Assembly: GCA_033239005.1 (NCBI GenBank) | Contig: BSQZ01000079.1 | Span: forward strand, 186,001-250,000 | Length of the DNA: 64,000 nt | Direction of reading: 5' to 3' | Origin: Lamellibrachia satsuma | Lineage: Eukaryota > Annelida > Polychaeta > Sabellida > Siboglinidae | Part shown: in pieces, positions 43,301 to 56,390 of the stretch | Numbering within the stretch: position 1 is the stretch's first letter | How the letters are laid out: every line of letters starts with the position of its first letter | The notes under the pieces: generated by a model | The model's input: the letters and a program-made list of their open reading frames with translations, nothing else | Told to the model about the DNA's origin: nothing | The model's database searches: none | Made by a program: the position numbers and the translations under genes

Positions 43301-46300
43301 GATCCCTGCTGTGCCAGCAACACATTCGGGTTGGCAGGTGGCGCCACAGTCTTCACAGCACCAGATGGAGTAAAGGTTGGGGCAGTAGTGGCGATAGGGA
43401 TGACCAGACGAGGTGGGGCTATGGCAGAACATGTGGCAGGTGCTGCTCTGTAAATCCAAACAACCAACTTTATGTAGCAAACAATCACAACACAACAACA
43501 CTGGGTAGTTTTATACCAGTAACTAAGTGCACATAATACGGTTCTTTCCATGCCTGAGCAATTTTTATTTAAGATTTATGAAAACCAAAAACTAGGCTTA
43601 ATTTTAATTAACTTACACGTATTGCAATCCATGCCATTAGTAAACTGGATCCTGACTATGGTAAACTGCCAAGATTGGTGCGCAAAATGAATTATGTGCT
43701 ACAAACTCCGCATCTGTCCACCAAGTTCAACTGGTAACTGGTAGTGGTAGAACTTGATATTGTGAGTCTTATCTAGACAATTGTCGGAAAGGGATCCTAG
43801 CCTTTGTGAGTGAGACCACTGCAAACTGCCCACCTGACTGGACTGGTCCTAACAACTGACCACTCACCTAGATTGACTAGACTGGTGGAAGTGGGCATTG
43901 ACCAGCCACTTTGCTGCATCATTCATCTGTAACAGAATATGTCACATCAACTTTATGACATCAACAATATCATGCACAACCAATAACTGGTTCCAATATA
44001 AAGTGTAAATAGGTCTAACCATCTAACCATGTCCCAAGTACTTCCCCTTCAGCATATACACATGTTCACCAGGACCAACCACATGTCCCAAGTACTTCGC
44101 CTTTAGCATATATGCATGTACACCAGGACCAACCACATGTCCCATGTACTTTCCTTCAGCATATACACATGTACACCAAGACCAACCACATGTCCCAAGT
44201 ACTTCCCCTTTAGCATATATGCATGTGCACGAGGACCAACCACATGTCCCAAGTACTTCCCCTTTAGCATATATGCATGTGCATGAGGACCAACCACATG
44301 TCCCAAGTACTTCCCCTTTAGCATATACACATGTACACGAGGACCAACCACATGTCCCAAGTACTTCCCCTTTAGCATATACACATGTCCACAAAGACCA
44401 ACCACATGTCCCAAGTACTTCCCCTTTAGCAAGTACACATGTACACGAGGACCAACAACATGCCCCAAGTACTTCCCCTCATGCATATATGTCAATGGAA
44501 TCAAATTAAAACAAAAAGTAATTTCATCACCACTGCCATATTATACCAGTTGTTTACTTCACCCCATTTTTTAGCACAGTTAAATCACTCTAAACGAACC
44601 TCAACAAATGAGATGGGGAATATTCCAATCCTGTCTACTAGCTTGCCCTCCGCCCAGTTGTTGTCGACCCTCCGAATGACAGTCAGCTCATCATCCTAGG
44701 GAATGAGAAACCATAAACATGAGCCAGTACATCAACAAGGTAATTACACATCAACAAGGTAATTACTAACAAGTATCTACCTTATTTGACCGCAGTACTG
44801 CCCATATCTGCATTACCACGCACACCACAATTCCCAAAAAAATTGGGGTTAACCGCCCTCATGCTTGCATATCACTTACATGTCCGACAATAAAAATGCT
44901 ACAAATTATACAAAATGGGCAGAAATGTCCTGTTTGTCTTTTTTATATCACTTAATTTTGTCCATGTATAAGATCATATAATAATGATCAATTTCTCCAA
45001 GCCGTCAAATCACAAGAAATAATATGTTCTTGTACACTGAACTACATTCCTGGTCAGTTCACGTTATTTTGTTTTAAATTTCCGCAGGGCACCCGCATTG
45101 CGAATCCCTGTTACTGCCAATACTAGTACCCACCCCCAAATGATTATCTCAACCTAACCACCCACGGGTGATAAATATAACAGTGAACAAAGTAATTACA
45201 AGTGGAGCTGCTAATAAGGGAGCGAGTGGGGGCTACAGTCATGACTAGAATATAATCTGTAAAATGTGTAATTTGCAATTAATTGCAATTATATATGTAG
45301 CTGTAATGTAACTGAAAATATGAATTACTATCCAAAAACATAATTGCATTTCTTAAACTTATCTTTATTGTTAAGATTTAACATACATACCTGATGGCAG
45401 TTTTAGACTGACAATCAGAAAATATCAGGCTCAAACCAGCATCAATTGTAGTATCAACAGTTGGTTTTAGAAGTATGACCCCTGACCTTGTGCTGGATGC
45501 AGTCACTTATACTCTTTGGTTCTAAGTTCATTCTACAGATAACGTGTCCACACAGTGTTCCCCAGTGGCTGCGACTGTGTTCGTTGTTAGTTATGCTGAC
45601 ATCAGCAATGAGTTCTGCTGACATCAGCATCGTTACTTTTGAGCAATAAGTCAGCCAGTCACCACAGCATGTAACAACGGTTAAAGTTGTACTGATGGCA
45701 GAACTCACCAACAACCTGACTTGTCTGAGAAATCACTTTGATTGCCTTTACGATATATGTATCTTATGGTGCTTCCAGACAACAGGCCATTTGTAACACA
45801 ATGATTACAATATATCTTATGGTGCTTCCTGACAACAGACCATTCGTAACACAATGATTACAATATATCTTATGGTGCTTCCAGACAACAGACCATTCGT
45901 AACACAATGATTACAATATATCTTATGGTGCTTCCAGACAACAGACCATTCGTAACACAATGATTACAATCTATCTTATGATGCTTCCAGACCACAGACC
46001 ATTCGTAACACAATGATTACAATCTATCTTATGATGCTTCCAGACCACAGACCATTCGTAACACAATGATTACAATACAATAAGTAACATTTATAAGGCA
46101 CCTATACCCTTAGGAACCAGAGTCCAGAGGCACATTAACACATCAAGTCAACCTCACTTGCAATATTGTTGTATTTACCCTGTGGAAGGCCAGACAATCT
46201 TTCTCATTGCTGTCGGTGACAACAAAGTCGTACAATGCCCTGCACTTGGGTATCTCCTGGGGTAGAGGGGTGACGACCTGCAACCAGAGCAGATAGTTGC

Positions 46301-49300
46301 TATTACATTTACATACATGGCGCACGTTAGCGTAGTGGTTAACACATCCGCTTTACATGACAGAGTTCTAAGTTTAAGACCCGGACCGGGCATGGGTATG
46401 TTTGGTGTAAAAACCTGGCTCTCAACATTGGAAACTGTGTATCTCTCGTGACTTGGATGATCACGTTAATGCTGGTCCCATCTTATTTAATTGGGGATGT
46501 AAAAGAACCATTGAGGACGACATGCACCCTGGCAGTGACCACCCTGGCAGTGACCACCCTGGCAGTGACAACCCTCAGTGCCAGCATATAAAAGGTCGGC
46601 TTGGCGATAATATTATGAAAAAAGCCGGCTAGGAAACACCGTACAATTGTAGTAACCACAACATATGCAAACCAGTCAGTTAACAGTACATTGCCGGGTG
46701 CTGGAAACAACTAAAACACATACCTATCGAATGGGTTCTGTAAGAGCACAAGTATGACATACATATACTGCCACAATATTTCACAAAAAGTGGCCTTTCC
46801 TGTGTGCTTGTTGCACACCATGCAACACCATTTTTAAAGCTGTTAGAATGGATTTAATAAAATGTTGCTCTATGTAAAAAACAACAACTATTTTATGATG
46901 TTTATCATGCTCTTACTGAATTTTTATACAGAATGTTCCTTGTCATGGTCCAGGCAAAGGCATGCGCCAGAAAATGGCAACACCTCATGTAAAGGACACG
47001 ACAACAAGACTTATGATGGCGACACACATTCACTACAAAAGCACTCAAATACTATCTAAAACTATCTTCGCCTACACAATAGACTGCAGATTCTGCAGCT
47101 GATGTGAGATGTCAACTACGTAGGCCACCATCATGTTAGAAACCATGCACCTCTACTTCCATGAAACATGTACTACAATTAACAGCTGTGGTGTGGGCAA
47201 GAAAACATGTCAAACACACAGAGTAAAACTGTTAACACCAGGCCAGGGTCTCCAGTAGATGGAGCACATATCAGCTGTCATTGTTAAGTTTTGTTGAGTC
47301 TGGCTCAAGTGCTTCAATTAATTTGTTGAACACAAGCCAGGAATAAGCTTAAGAGCAGATGTTGAGTGCTGACAACAATTGACATCTACTGCCTTGGAAA
47401 GCACTGATGGTAGTGCTAGGTGGACAGGTTTACCTTATATTCTAACTATGTAATCATAGGCACATCAATAGTGGCAGACAGACATAACATACAGACGGAC
47501 GACACGAAAATAACACGCCACCTGATAATATATATGGCATGTACACCTGTTAATACTTCCTGGAAGTGGCCTTCTCAATACAAATTTGCCTTCTACAACA
47601 TAATGCCTGATCAATTTGGAAAACCATATGTTAGCTCATAAGAAATTACTGCAATGTTACAAATGATTACTTATACTAAGATTAAAACGTTCATAAATGT
47701 TACATGCAAACAATTTATAGCATTTATCATGAAGGGTCATTGAAAATACCTGGACGTAGGTTGCAGGGAAAAATCCCTGATGTCCATTAAGTTCACCATG
47801 ATACCAGTTCTCATCCACTTGTTTCCGCAGCAATACAACATCCCCCTTGCAGAACGACAGGTCTCTGAAATGAAGAAGTAGAACATTTCAGCAATAACAA
47901 TATTTCTCTTGTCTTCTGTTTCTGACCTTCTGTTTTCATTTATGGCAACCAACTGTTTGTGGCTGATCTGTTTGTGACTATGGTAACAGTTCCTTTGGAG
48001 ATACTTGTAAGCTTAGTAAATATAAACTGGAACAAATGTCTACTAATTTAGTTTATATTGTACTGCGTCTTGTGTATTTCATCCACTACCTCTGTGGTTA
48101 CTAGACAGGAGCATGTGTATGGTAGATTCCAAAAGATTTACCATATAGTAGTCAATCAGAAAGATGGTCACAGGTTGTCAACAAAATGCACACCAGATTG
48201 GTCAAGTATGTAGAGTAGAATAATTGTACAAATGTGTGAGGCCAGTTATCTGCAGCCCATTGACACCAGGAATTACAGACACTAGCAAAATGCCCAACCT
48301 CCAGATGGGATGGGATAATAGAATGGTAGTAGTTCTGTCACAACAACAACGATATTTACAAAATTCAACAGAAATATCCATCTATGCCTTGATACATGGT
48401 GCTTCCAGTCAAATTCTTGATAGCTTCATTCTCCCCCTCTCGAAGTTGCAAAGTAATACTGGCAGTAATAGTAACATCTAGCAATGCCTTGCCCTTGTGT
48501 TACATAACTTTGAACAATCATACAAAAGATGCATGATGTGAACTATTGTGCCACCAAACAATTCCCAATACAACATTACATATTGGTCCAGGCATGCTAC
48601 TAACAAGGATTGCCAGTGCTGACTAGTGGTCCAGACTACACCTGACAAGATGGATTGCCCAATAAACAGCACACCAGATTCACAGTTGACTGATGAGGCA
48701 TCTATATTAGCTGTGGCACTATTTGCAGGGCACAGTCATTAAAACATATCCAGCACTACATCTTCAGAGTACTGACCAAAAGTACTTGCACCCGTAATAA
48801 AACTACAGGCCCACTATAAAGCAGGCCACACACCAATGGGACTCACTGCCAACGCACCTGAGCAAGTGTTATTCGAGAACCGAACATTTGGGGCGTCTTG
48901 ACCTGGTTTCCATTGCATGTCTTTATGAGCACACAATGTGGGAGGGCTTCCCATCAAGACGCAGTGGACACGACACAGAGCAGTTCTCAAATAAAATTTT
49001 GTTAGTGGCCAAAATTACTAAATTGTTGATATGGCCAGGACTGATATAACGATAGGGAATCGTAACGATTATCATATCATATGCTCAAAGTATTTTTGTG
49101 GCTTTGCCATTTTTGTGATGTCTTGATGTATTAATTAATGAATTGTTACAACGCTAATTACTATGGATGTAAAACATGCTACTTAAGACATATTTTATCA
49201 TAATAAAATGTGTTTGCCATTAAATTTTTTTTTAGAAAACCCTGTGTTGAAGCCAAACCAATGTAGAAATGAGCCATCATCTGAGCACATGACAGGACTT

Positions 49301-51088
49301 GACGGTGCATAAGGCTATATGACATCTACATACAACTAAAAATATTTACCAGAATTTAATTACAAAACTGTGATTACAAATAATTATTAAGACTATTACA
49401 ATAAATACAGTTAAAACACGATATCATTACAATTACTACATTTATGTAATTTCAGTTTTTTATTAAAATTACAGCTTGCTACCTAATCAGCTTAATTAAT
49501 TCTGATCATGATCATAGCAAAATCTACTTTGATAATATTACAAACTGCTTGGTCAATAATGTGCTTCTATTAACTTGGAATCCTGTCTGTCCTAGATGGT
49601 ACACAGTGACAGAAATCCTCACAAATCCCCACAAATCTCCAGGATCTTATCAGTGGCTTCCACAGATGCCAGTTAGTGAGGCAATTATAGATAGCTGGAG
49701 GAGAATCCTACTGGGCCCTGATGTCATTAACTGTGCTGTGTACACCAGTTCATGAGGGAGAAGCAGGACACACACCTCATTATTAACAGCTCATCTCAAC
49801 CAAACACTTGGATACAGATGATTAGTATTGTTCTCCTCACTGAAAGCAATGCCAGTCAGCCAGGCACAAAGTTATGATTCAGTTCTAGTAAAAACTGTAC
49901 ACTTTCATGTTTGTCTCGCAGTAGCGTTTTCATAAAATCTTGACGTAGCGTTTTCATAAAATCCTACAATTTTGTTTTCTAGAAAATCAACATGGAGATG
50001 CTCCCTGTCAGTTGTTGTCGAAACAAACGAGATCCTGTCCTTCCTACACTGACAAGTGTTGTCCAAGTAAACCAGATCTTGTCCTTCATATACTGACAAG
50101 TGTTACCAACAAGCAACTACAAATTTAAACCTGTGTGCAGCAGAAGACTTATAGTCTGCAATTGTGTCCTTTTTCCCTGTTCATAAAACAAATTCAGGGT
50201 GCAAAAATCCTCAAAAGTGGGGACCGTCTCAAAATTACTGGTACTTTATTTGAATGACATGGACTTGGAAGTCAAATAATGATATGTCATCCCACTTGTA
50301 TCTTGTAAGCAGCAGGCATTGATTAGCAGAACACCTTATACCATTCAGTCAAACATAGCCCAAGGCATTGTGTCTTGTTCAAACAGTTTCATTTACATAA
50401 TGTGTCAATATCGCCTTTTTGTATAAATAAACTGTGAACAAGTTATTTTTGTTTTCATGAAGTTGACTTTTAAGAAATTTGATATCACAGCTGATTAAGT
50501 TGAGTTTGGTTACTTAGTGTGTATAAATATTCAGCTGAGGTGACAAGTAATTCAACCATTATTTTGTCTCTACATATGATCATAAAGATTAGCCAATGCT
50601 GCTGCTCCAATACTTCTTTTTAGTTTCATATTTTTTTATTGTGTTATGATACTTATGATGTTACACACCAGTTTATCAATCTCAGTTTTAATGAGTTTCA
50701 CAGATAACTTCAAAATGTTCGTGAAAACTGTCATCAAGTTGGTAGATATATATGAGTAATGATTTTCTTCTAAACACAAATGTTGAGATTACTTACTCAA
50801 AGTTTTAGTGATAATCTCAATAGCTGTGTTTAGAAGAAAATTGTTATTTAACTTCAAAGTGTGTTTAAACATCTTGACAAATTATTTAGAGTAGTTAAAT
50901 GTTTTTTTACTTTTACAAGAGTCACTATCAGATAAAATGTTGCTGATGAAATATCATACTGATGTACAAACATAGAATCTATCATAACTGATATGCTTCC
51001 GTTGATGATGTATCTGATCCACTTACCCTGGTTCTTTGGCGTCGTAGTTGTAGATGGCCTTGGCACATGGCTGTGATGTTGATACAGT
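37182..51088 (-). CDS. POSH: POSH / SH3RF-family E3 ligase scaffold (3' part, twelve exons)
   Basis: Scaffold of the JNK pathway and RING E3 ligase in animals. Exons, in transcript order: 51088-51027, 47864-47750, 46277-46179, 44695-44600, 43926-43868, 43447-43129, 41557-41487, 40922-40755, 40289-39569, 38502-38369, 37878-37735, 37350-37182. They join in consistent phases to 719 codons including the stop. Four SH3 domains are visible: about residues 8-59 (ALYNY-type [18 protein letters not shown]), 70-124 ([14 protein letters not shown]), 274-329 ([21 protein letters not shown]) and 663-718 ([21 protein letters not shown]). The order and the end on SH3-4 are those of SH3RF1/POSH, which also shares the RHSMEI motif between SH3-2 and SH3-3. 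The N-terminal RING exon(s) were not found and are probably beyond 64000. Confidence 0.95.
37735..37878 (-). CDS. POSH: POSH exon before SH3-4
   Basis: Acceptor GTATTGTAG, donor GAGAG|GTGGGC. It encodes [10 protein letters not shown] and [13 protein letters not shown] and ends PKPLVRER, resembling AGSCPVDGDG, RKASSLD and PVVCERHR in SH3RF1. Confidence 0.92.
38369..38502 (-). CDS. POSH: POSH exon: basic KK-rich segment
   Basis: Acceptor CTGTTCAG, donor CGGAG|GTCAGT. It encodes [20 protein letters not shown] and SKSPPPDL, the counterpart of the [20 protein letters not shown] segment of SH3RF1. Confidence 0.9.
38513..38674. repeat. 54-bp tandem repeat, three copies
   Basis: Unit GATCATGCAGGTTAACTACA then CTATACGTCTACATACATGG.., copies starting at 38513, 38567 and 38621. 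It begins 11 bp upstream of the POSH exon at 38502, so it includes the region expected to hold the branch point. Confidence 0.9.
39040..39310 (-). mobile_element. tRNA-derived SINE
   Basis: On the minus strand: A-box-like TGGTAGAGCG (39291-39282), then 25 bases on a perfect B box GGTTCGAAACC (39256-39246), followed by a non-tRNA body to about 39040. The spacing is tRNA-like but no clean cloverleaf follows, so I call a SINE and not a functional tRNA. POSH intron. Confidence 0.65.
39569..40289 (-). CDS. POSH: POSH large Ser/Thr-rich linker exon
   Basis: Acceptor ATTTTGCAG, donor GATAAG|GTTCGC. 240 codons, low complexity: Ser/Thr/Val-rich, with a run of six His near its C-terminal third ([12 protein letters not shown]) and a closing TSKDK. 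It is equivalent in position to the disordered region between SH3-3 and SH3-4 of SH3RF1. Long plus-strand frames here are antisense shadows. Confidence 0.9.
40755..40922 (-). CDS. POSH: POSH exon: SH3-3
   Basis: Acceptor TTCTCTACAG, donor GTCAA|GTAAGT. One exon holds the whole domain: [31 protein letters not shown] and [12 protein letters not shown], very close to SH3RF1 SH3-3. Confidence 0.98.
41487..41557 (-). CDS. POSH: POSH linker exon before SH3-3
   Basis: Acceptor AATGGCAG, donor ACATT|GTGAGT. It encodes [17 protein letters not shown] and TATPPT. Phases 0 and 2 fit both neighbours. Little conserved, so identified by phase and splice sites. Confidence 0.75.
41848..42145 (-). mobile_element. 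5'-truncated CR1 3' end (POSH intron)
   Basis: Minus-strand copy of the CR1 terminus: from TAGAGGACATGAGGTAAAATT (about 42127) through the NEWNKL coding region to GGCAAATCTTGTTAAATCTTG. It matches 15640-15925 closely and 7900-8166 less closely. Confidence 0.85.
42327..42852. repeat. Three copies of a GGACTTTCGTTGTTTTGATT motif, one with hairpin partner
   Basis: AAAAAGGACTTTCGTTGTTTTGATT occurs at about 42325 and 42697, and a variant AAACGGACTTCCATTGTTTTGAA at about 42821. The middle copy pairs with a downstream TCAAAGCAATGAAAGTCC (42742-42759). Family unknown. Confidence 0.6.
43129..43447 (-). CDS. POSH: POSH linker exon with RHSMEI motif
   Basis: Acceptor GGATTTACAG, donor CAAAG|GTATGT. 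106 codons, rich in Ala, Pro, Ser and Thr. It contains [14 protein letters not shown] and [12 protein letters not shown]; the second matches the conserved NRHSMEI of SH3RF1. Both RHSM sites are basophilic-kinase-like (RxxS/RHS). Confidence 0.92.
43868..43926 (-). CDS. POSH: POSH exon after SH3-2
   Basis: Acceptor CTGTTACAG, donor CTAG|GTGAGT. It encodes [19 protein letters not shown], the counterpart of the FNSAAKQLI segment following SH3-2 in SH3RF1. Confidence 0.8.
44031..44491. repeat. 54-bp minisatellite, about 8.5 copies
   Basis: Unit GTCCCAAGTACTTCCCCTTT then AGCATATATGCATGTGCACGAGGACCAACCACAT. 18-codon periodic frames are artefacts. It lies in the POSH intron between the exons at 43926 and 44600. 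Confidence 0.95.
44600..44695 (-). CDS. POSH: POSH exon: end of SH3-2
   Basis: Acceptor TCCCTAG, donor TTGAG|GTTCGT (weak). It encodes [19 protein letters not shown] and GIFPISFVE. 32 codons. Confidence 0.94.
45759..46075. repeat. 53-bp minisatellite, six copies
   Basis: Unit ACAATATATCTTATGGTGCT then TCCAGACAACAGACCATTCG and TAACACAATGATT. The last two copies share ACAATCT..ATGATGC..ACCACAG variants, so they are each other's closest relatives. POSH intron. Confidence 0.93.
46179..46277 (-). CDS. POSH: POSH exon: start of SH3-2
   Basis: Acceptor GGTTGCAG, donor ACAGG|GTAAAT. It encodes [18 protein letters not shown] and EKDCLAFHR. Phase 0 at both ends, 33 codons. Confidence 0.94.
46318..46500 (+). 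mobile_element. tRNA-derived SINE
   Basis: A box TAGCGTAGTGG (46328-46338) and a degenerate B box GTTTAAGAC (46372-46380), followed by a body with GGTTTGGTGTAAAAACC-like and TTGGGGATGTAAAAGAACC sequence. POSH intron. Confidence 0.6.
46527..46572. repeat. 15-bp tandem repeat, three copies
   Basis: ACCCTGGCAGTGACC repeated three times at the end of the SINE body. Confidence 0.85.
47750..47864 (-). CDS. POSH: POSH exon: end of SH3-1
   Basis: Acceptor CATTTCAG, donor CCAG|GTATTT. It encodes [20 protein letters not shown] and [18 protein letters not shown], the RT-loop to C-terminal strand of SH3-1. Confidence 0.96.
49944..50297 (+). repeat. Dispersed repeat, partner at 56095-56390
   Basis: Shared blocks in order: GTAGCnTTTTCAT, ATCCTA.AAT.TTGTTTT, AAAATCAACATGGA, ATGCTCCC, then TTTTCCCTG.TCATAA, TTCAGGGTG, ACTTTATT.GAATGACAT. 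The first 20 bp are also duplicated at 49921. Confidence 0.6.
50762..50841. repeat. 80-nt hairpin: 17 bp + 4/4 internal loop + 9 bp, 20-nt loop
   Basis: ATTTTCTTCTAAACACA (50762-50778) pairs exactly with 50825-50841, and TTGAGATTA (50783-50791) with 50812-50820. The internal loop (AATG/TAGC) is symmetric. It lies in the POSH intron, 186 bp 3' of the SH3-1 exon. It could be a small inverted-repeat element or a precursor-like RNA hairpin. Confidence 0.8.
51027..51088 (-). CDS. POSH: POSH exon: start of SH3-1
   Basis: Acceptor GTTTCAG, donor CCAGG|GTAAGT. It encodes [17 protein letters not shown], matching PCAKALYNYEGKEPG of vertebrate SH3RF1. It begins in phase 0, so an upstream exon must end in phase 0. 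Confidence 0.93.
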
Positions 51089-51389
51089 CTGAAACACAGA
51101 CAATACTTATACAACATCATGTAAGTTACTAGTGCAGTAGTACAACAAATATCCAACAACGTTTAGGTAACACAGACATTAAAGTCTGTACCTAATATTC
51201 AACTGAATGAACAGAAGATAGTAGCGGAGATGCAGCTCAAGCAGCCCATGTAAACACACATCAGTAAAGTCTCCAGGAAACATAATTATTAACTGGCTAT
51301 GCTCTAGTTCAACACCTGGAATAGATAGGACACTGGACATATTACGTTCCATTCAGCTGATTTGTATATAATATCAGACATGCATATAT

Positions 51390-51670
51390 ATATACTAAGT
51401 TTAAGAACCTCCAGAAAACTCATCTATTTAAGCAGACTTACTTCCACTAATTCTGTGAATCAGGACACTTTTTATGAACATGACATTGTATTTTAGTCAT
51501 TAGTATTTATTTATATATTATAATTATTACTGATTTATATATGTTTTAACCACAACATCAACTTTTTTATTACCATGATTGCATGTATATTTTTAAAGAA
51601 AGTATGCACCTATGAACAGGCTGGGCTGGTCCCAGATATATGGCATTTTACAAATTTTAGTAATAATAAT
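51390..51670 (+). mobile_element. L2-like LINE 3' end
   Basis: It begins with a frame KFKNLQKTHLFKQTYF, typical of the C-terminus of L2-type ORF2, followed by an AT-rich 3' UTR and a terminal GGCATTTTACAAATTTTAGTAATAATAAT tail region. Confidence 0.45.
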
Positions 51671-52113
51671 ATGTGGTAACAAAAAAGGAATGCAGTTTAT
51701 ATGGTAGTTTCCATTCTTACTGGAGACATACATTGTCATCCAGAGATAGATGAAGGAAGCTTTATGCTGTGAAATAAGCTTGTGACTCTGAGGCTAAATA
51801 GGTAATCCTGCATTTACTTCAATGCCTTAGCATAATAAATAATGCACAGACCTCCACATTCTACACAGCTGTTGAAGGCTGCTCTGTCAGCAGCATAAAC
51901 ATACCAGGTATATATGCTACATAGTGCACAGAACAGAACACAATCACTAATCTCAACTGCAACCTCCGATCAAACACAGCACTACTTAGATGAAGATTGC
52001 ACACCCTGATTAGTTTGTTATAAACAATGGAGTAGAATATAAAAACTTAAGTCCATATAAGTTTGTTAAAGTTAGAAAACAAACCCTAATTGATGCTTAA
52101 TATCATTAACTAT

Positions 52114-53798
<1,685 letters not shown>

Positions 53799-54880
53799 AT
53801 CTCACACAGGTAATCTTATACAACTGAGACAGTATGTATGTTAAATTAAACCTAGGGAATGTCACCCTGTTAAACAATAACATGGGTGGATATGCCACCC
53901 ACCTCTAGCTAAGTGTGATCACCTAGAAACATGCCACTGGATTTATATTTGAGGTGTGAGGCAAATGGAACACCTTAGTTGCCTTTAGACGCACTACATT
54001 AGATTACAAGACTGGTGGAAACAATTTATAACCGAATGGGAAACAGCTGTAGTGTCAGCAGTGGAAGTAATGCAAAAAGAACCATTGATGTTATAAGCAA
54101 CAAAGGCATCCTGCTACCTGTACTATATTCCATTCTCATTCCAAAACAAAAGGTTGAGGAAACATTCTGACATAGTCACTGTCCACCCGACAGACTTCAA
54201 TACATGTCATGATTCACAGGTTAACCTGATAAGCCCTGAATTTCTGGGGGAGTTGATTTTGTTTCAACACATGGGATTATGAAATGCACTGTAAGACGTA
54301 AAGTCTTCACCAAAACCCTTACAATATATACATATTCTGAATCACAGAATATTTATCATACCAATGGTAATAACACTATCAATGTTTTGATTAACTGTGG
54401 CTAATTAGCATATAATTAGCATATGTAAACAATCGCAAAGTGAAAAATTAAATACAAAATCTAGTTTTATTTCGTAACTCATGGACACAATAAAGCACAA
54501 AATGAGGCAAGTTTGGTACTGCAAGGTAGGCCTACATGTCCTCTATGAGCAGCAAGGGAAATTATAATAATATCTGCATTTACCTGTGAAATATTACAAT
54601 TAGCATGCAAGTACTATGATTTTGGTTGATCGCATATATACATATAAAGCACACAAAACTGTTCACAAAATGCATAATAATGAATGTTTCATAGGTACAT
54701 GTAATCTATTGACATATATACCAGAGCACACCATGTATTGTAGTATAATAACAGATGGAAAAGAAAAGAAAAATTCAAAGAATATAAATGCAGTAGTGTT
54801 GTTTTCATCCGGGCACCAACAGCATAACCAAAGCGAACGAGCGTGGCGCCACATAGCGATCAATATGAACACTACATCCC

Positions 54881-54900
54881 AACACCGAAATTTCGGTGTT
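54881..54900. repeat. Perfect 20-nt palindrome
   Basis: AACACCGAAATTTCGGTGTT. A TGAACAC on its left (54866-54872) and GTGTTCA on the right extend the symmetry, so it may be a remnant of an inverted-repeat terminus. Confidence 0.8.
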
Positions 54901-55329
54901 CAGGGTGCATCAGGTTAATAGCATGAATAGGTACAATGATGAATGATCAGTCACTAACTTGTCCAGTATCAAGCTTATACACTGGCACAGACACATCATT
55001 GTAAGTATATCTACTAAAAGTTGGACATGCAAAATCATTAAACAACACAACTTGAATAAACAATGTTAGTCATGCATTTTATTTTACAAACCTGCAAATA
55101 GATTGGTGAAGAAGCATTTTAAAACCAGGATTGATCATAAAAATAAAATTCTGCAAAACACTTCTGTTTAATTCACAGTGCATTCCGAACCTGCGAATGC
55201 TTTTTACAACATAAACAGACCCATGTTACTTTTTATACAAATGTAATTGCTTGCTTAAAGAAGACCTTATGAAATGTCGCCCTGCCTCCAGCCTACCTGT
55301 CAGGGGAGACAATACAGCGAACTGATGAG

Positions 55330-55381
55330 ATGTGTGTGTGCGTGCGCGAGCGGGCATGCATGTATACGTGCGTGCGTGTGT
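55330..55381. repeat. GT/GC alternating tract
   Basis: GTGTGTGTGCGTGCGCGAGC and TACGTGCGTGCGTGTGT: alternating purine-pyrimidine, imperfect. Confidence 0.8.
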
Positions 55382-56094
55382 CCACTTCAGCAGTGAGGAG
55401 TGCACTGGTTTGATGGGAGACTGATCTGTGGCCGTCCTACAGAGCTCAAAACCACTGTAGAGAATTGCATTGGTGGCCATGTTAACTTTTTGTCTGACTA
55501 TAAGAAAACGTGACCAGTGAACATTTATTTTATTTTTCACAGCAACTGCCATCATCTCATTGAAATGCTGACAAATTTTTTTCAAAATCACATATGGAGA
55601 GCTCTTTTTAAACACCCCGACATGCGATGCCCATAAATTTTGACAAAAATAGTCAAGTATTCATGCCCACATAGCAGAAAAATTCCCATAAATCCGTCTA
55701 CCTGTTAAACTCTCAAAAAATGCACTATTTCACTTCTATAAACAAACCTGTGTATACGCCTGCTCAACTGCACTTATGTCGCATCATATGAATTGTTTAA
55801 ATTCACATATCGCAATTTAACATGCCCTACATTCGTGTGAAACAATAAACAGGAAGGTCAACAGTGGTCTTACCCCTCAAGTGACCAGAGAGGACACAAA
55901 GGAGTCATCAACAGCTGCCAGAATGTGGCTGTAGACTCTGTATGTTGGTTGAGTGATGACACAGGGCTGGCCACTGCCAGGATGCAAGACTTTTCCCTCA
56001 TTGAAACCACTACTAAAAGCAAGTCACACTGGGAACAAAATGACAATTTTTTTATAAAAACGTTTCCCTTTGATCTGTCTCATCGCCACCCGCT

Positions 56095-56390
56095 GTAGCA
56101 TTTTCATCTGATCCTATAATATTGTTTTTAAAAAATTCAACATGGAACATGCTCCCGTCATTTTCATTTGTTGCCAAAACTTATATATACATATAATTAT
56201 GATGGATCCTGCCATTAATGACATGTACTTAAACTGCCAGCCAGCGACTAGAAACAGTGTCATAGTTCACAAATGTGCCCTTTTCCCTGATCATAACTAT
56301 TTTTTCAGGGTGGAAAAAAATCCATGTCTAAATCACTGACACTTTATTCATATGACATTAACCCGAACGTAAAATAATAATCTATCCCAA
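56095..56390 (+). repeat. Dispersed repeat, partner of 49944-50297
   Basis: Same orientation and block order as the other copy, diverged, and lacking the GATCCTGTCC..ACTGACAAGTGTT segments that copy contains. Confidence 0.55.

Noticed and set aside
55870..56020. Possible upstream POSH exon on the minus strand (donor GAGGG|GTAAGA near 55868)
   Set aside because: The frame needed to join the phase-0 SH3-1 exon contains a TGA just before the donor, and the peptide does not resemble a RING finger or the RING-SH3 linker.
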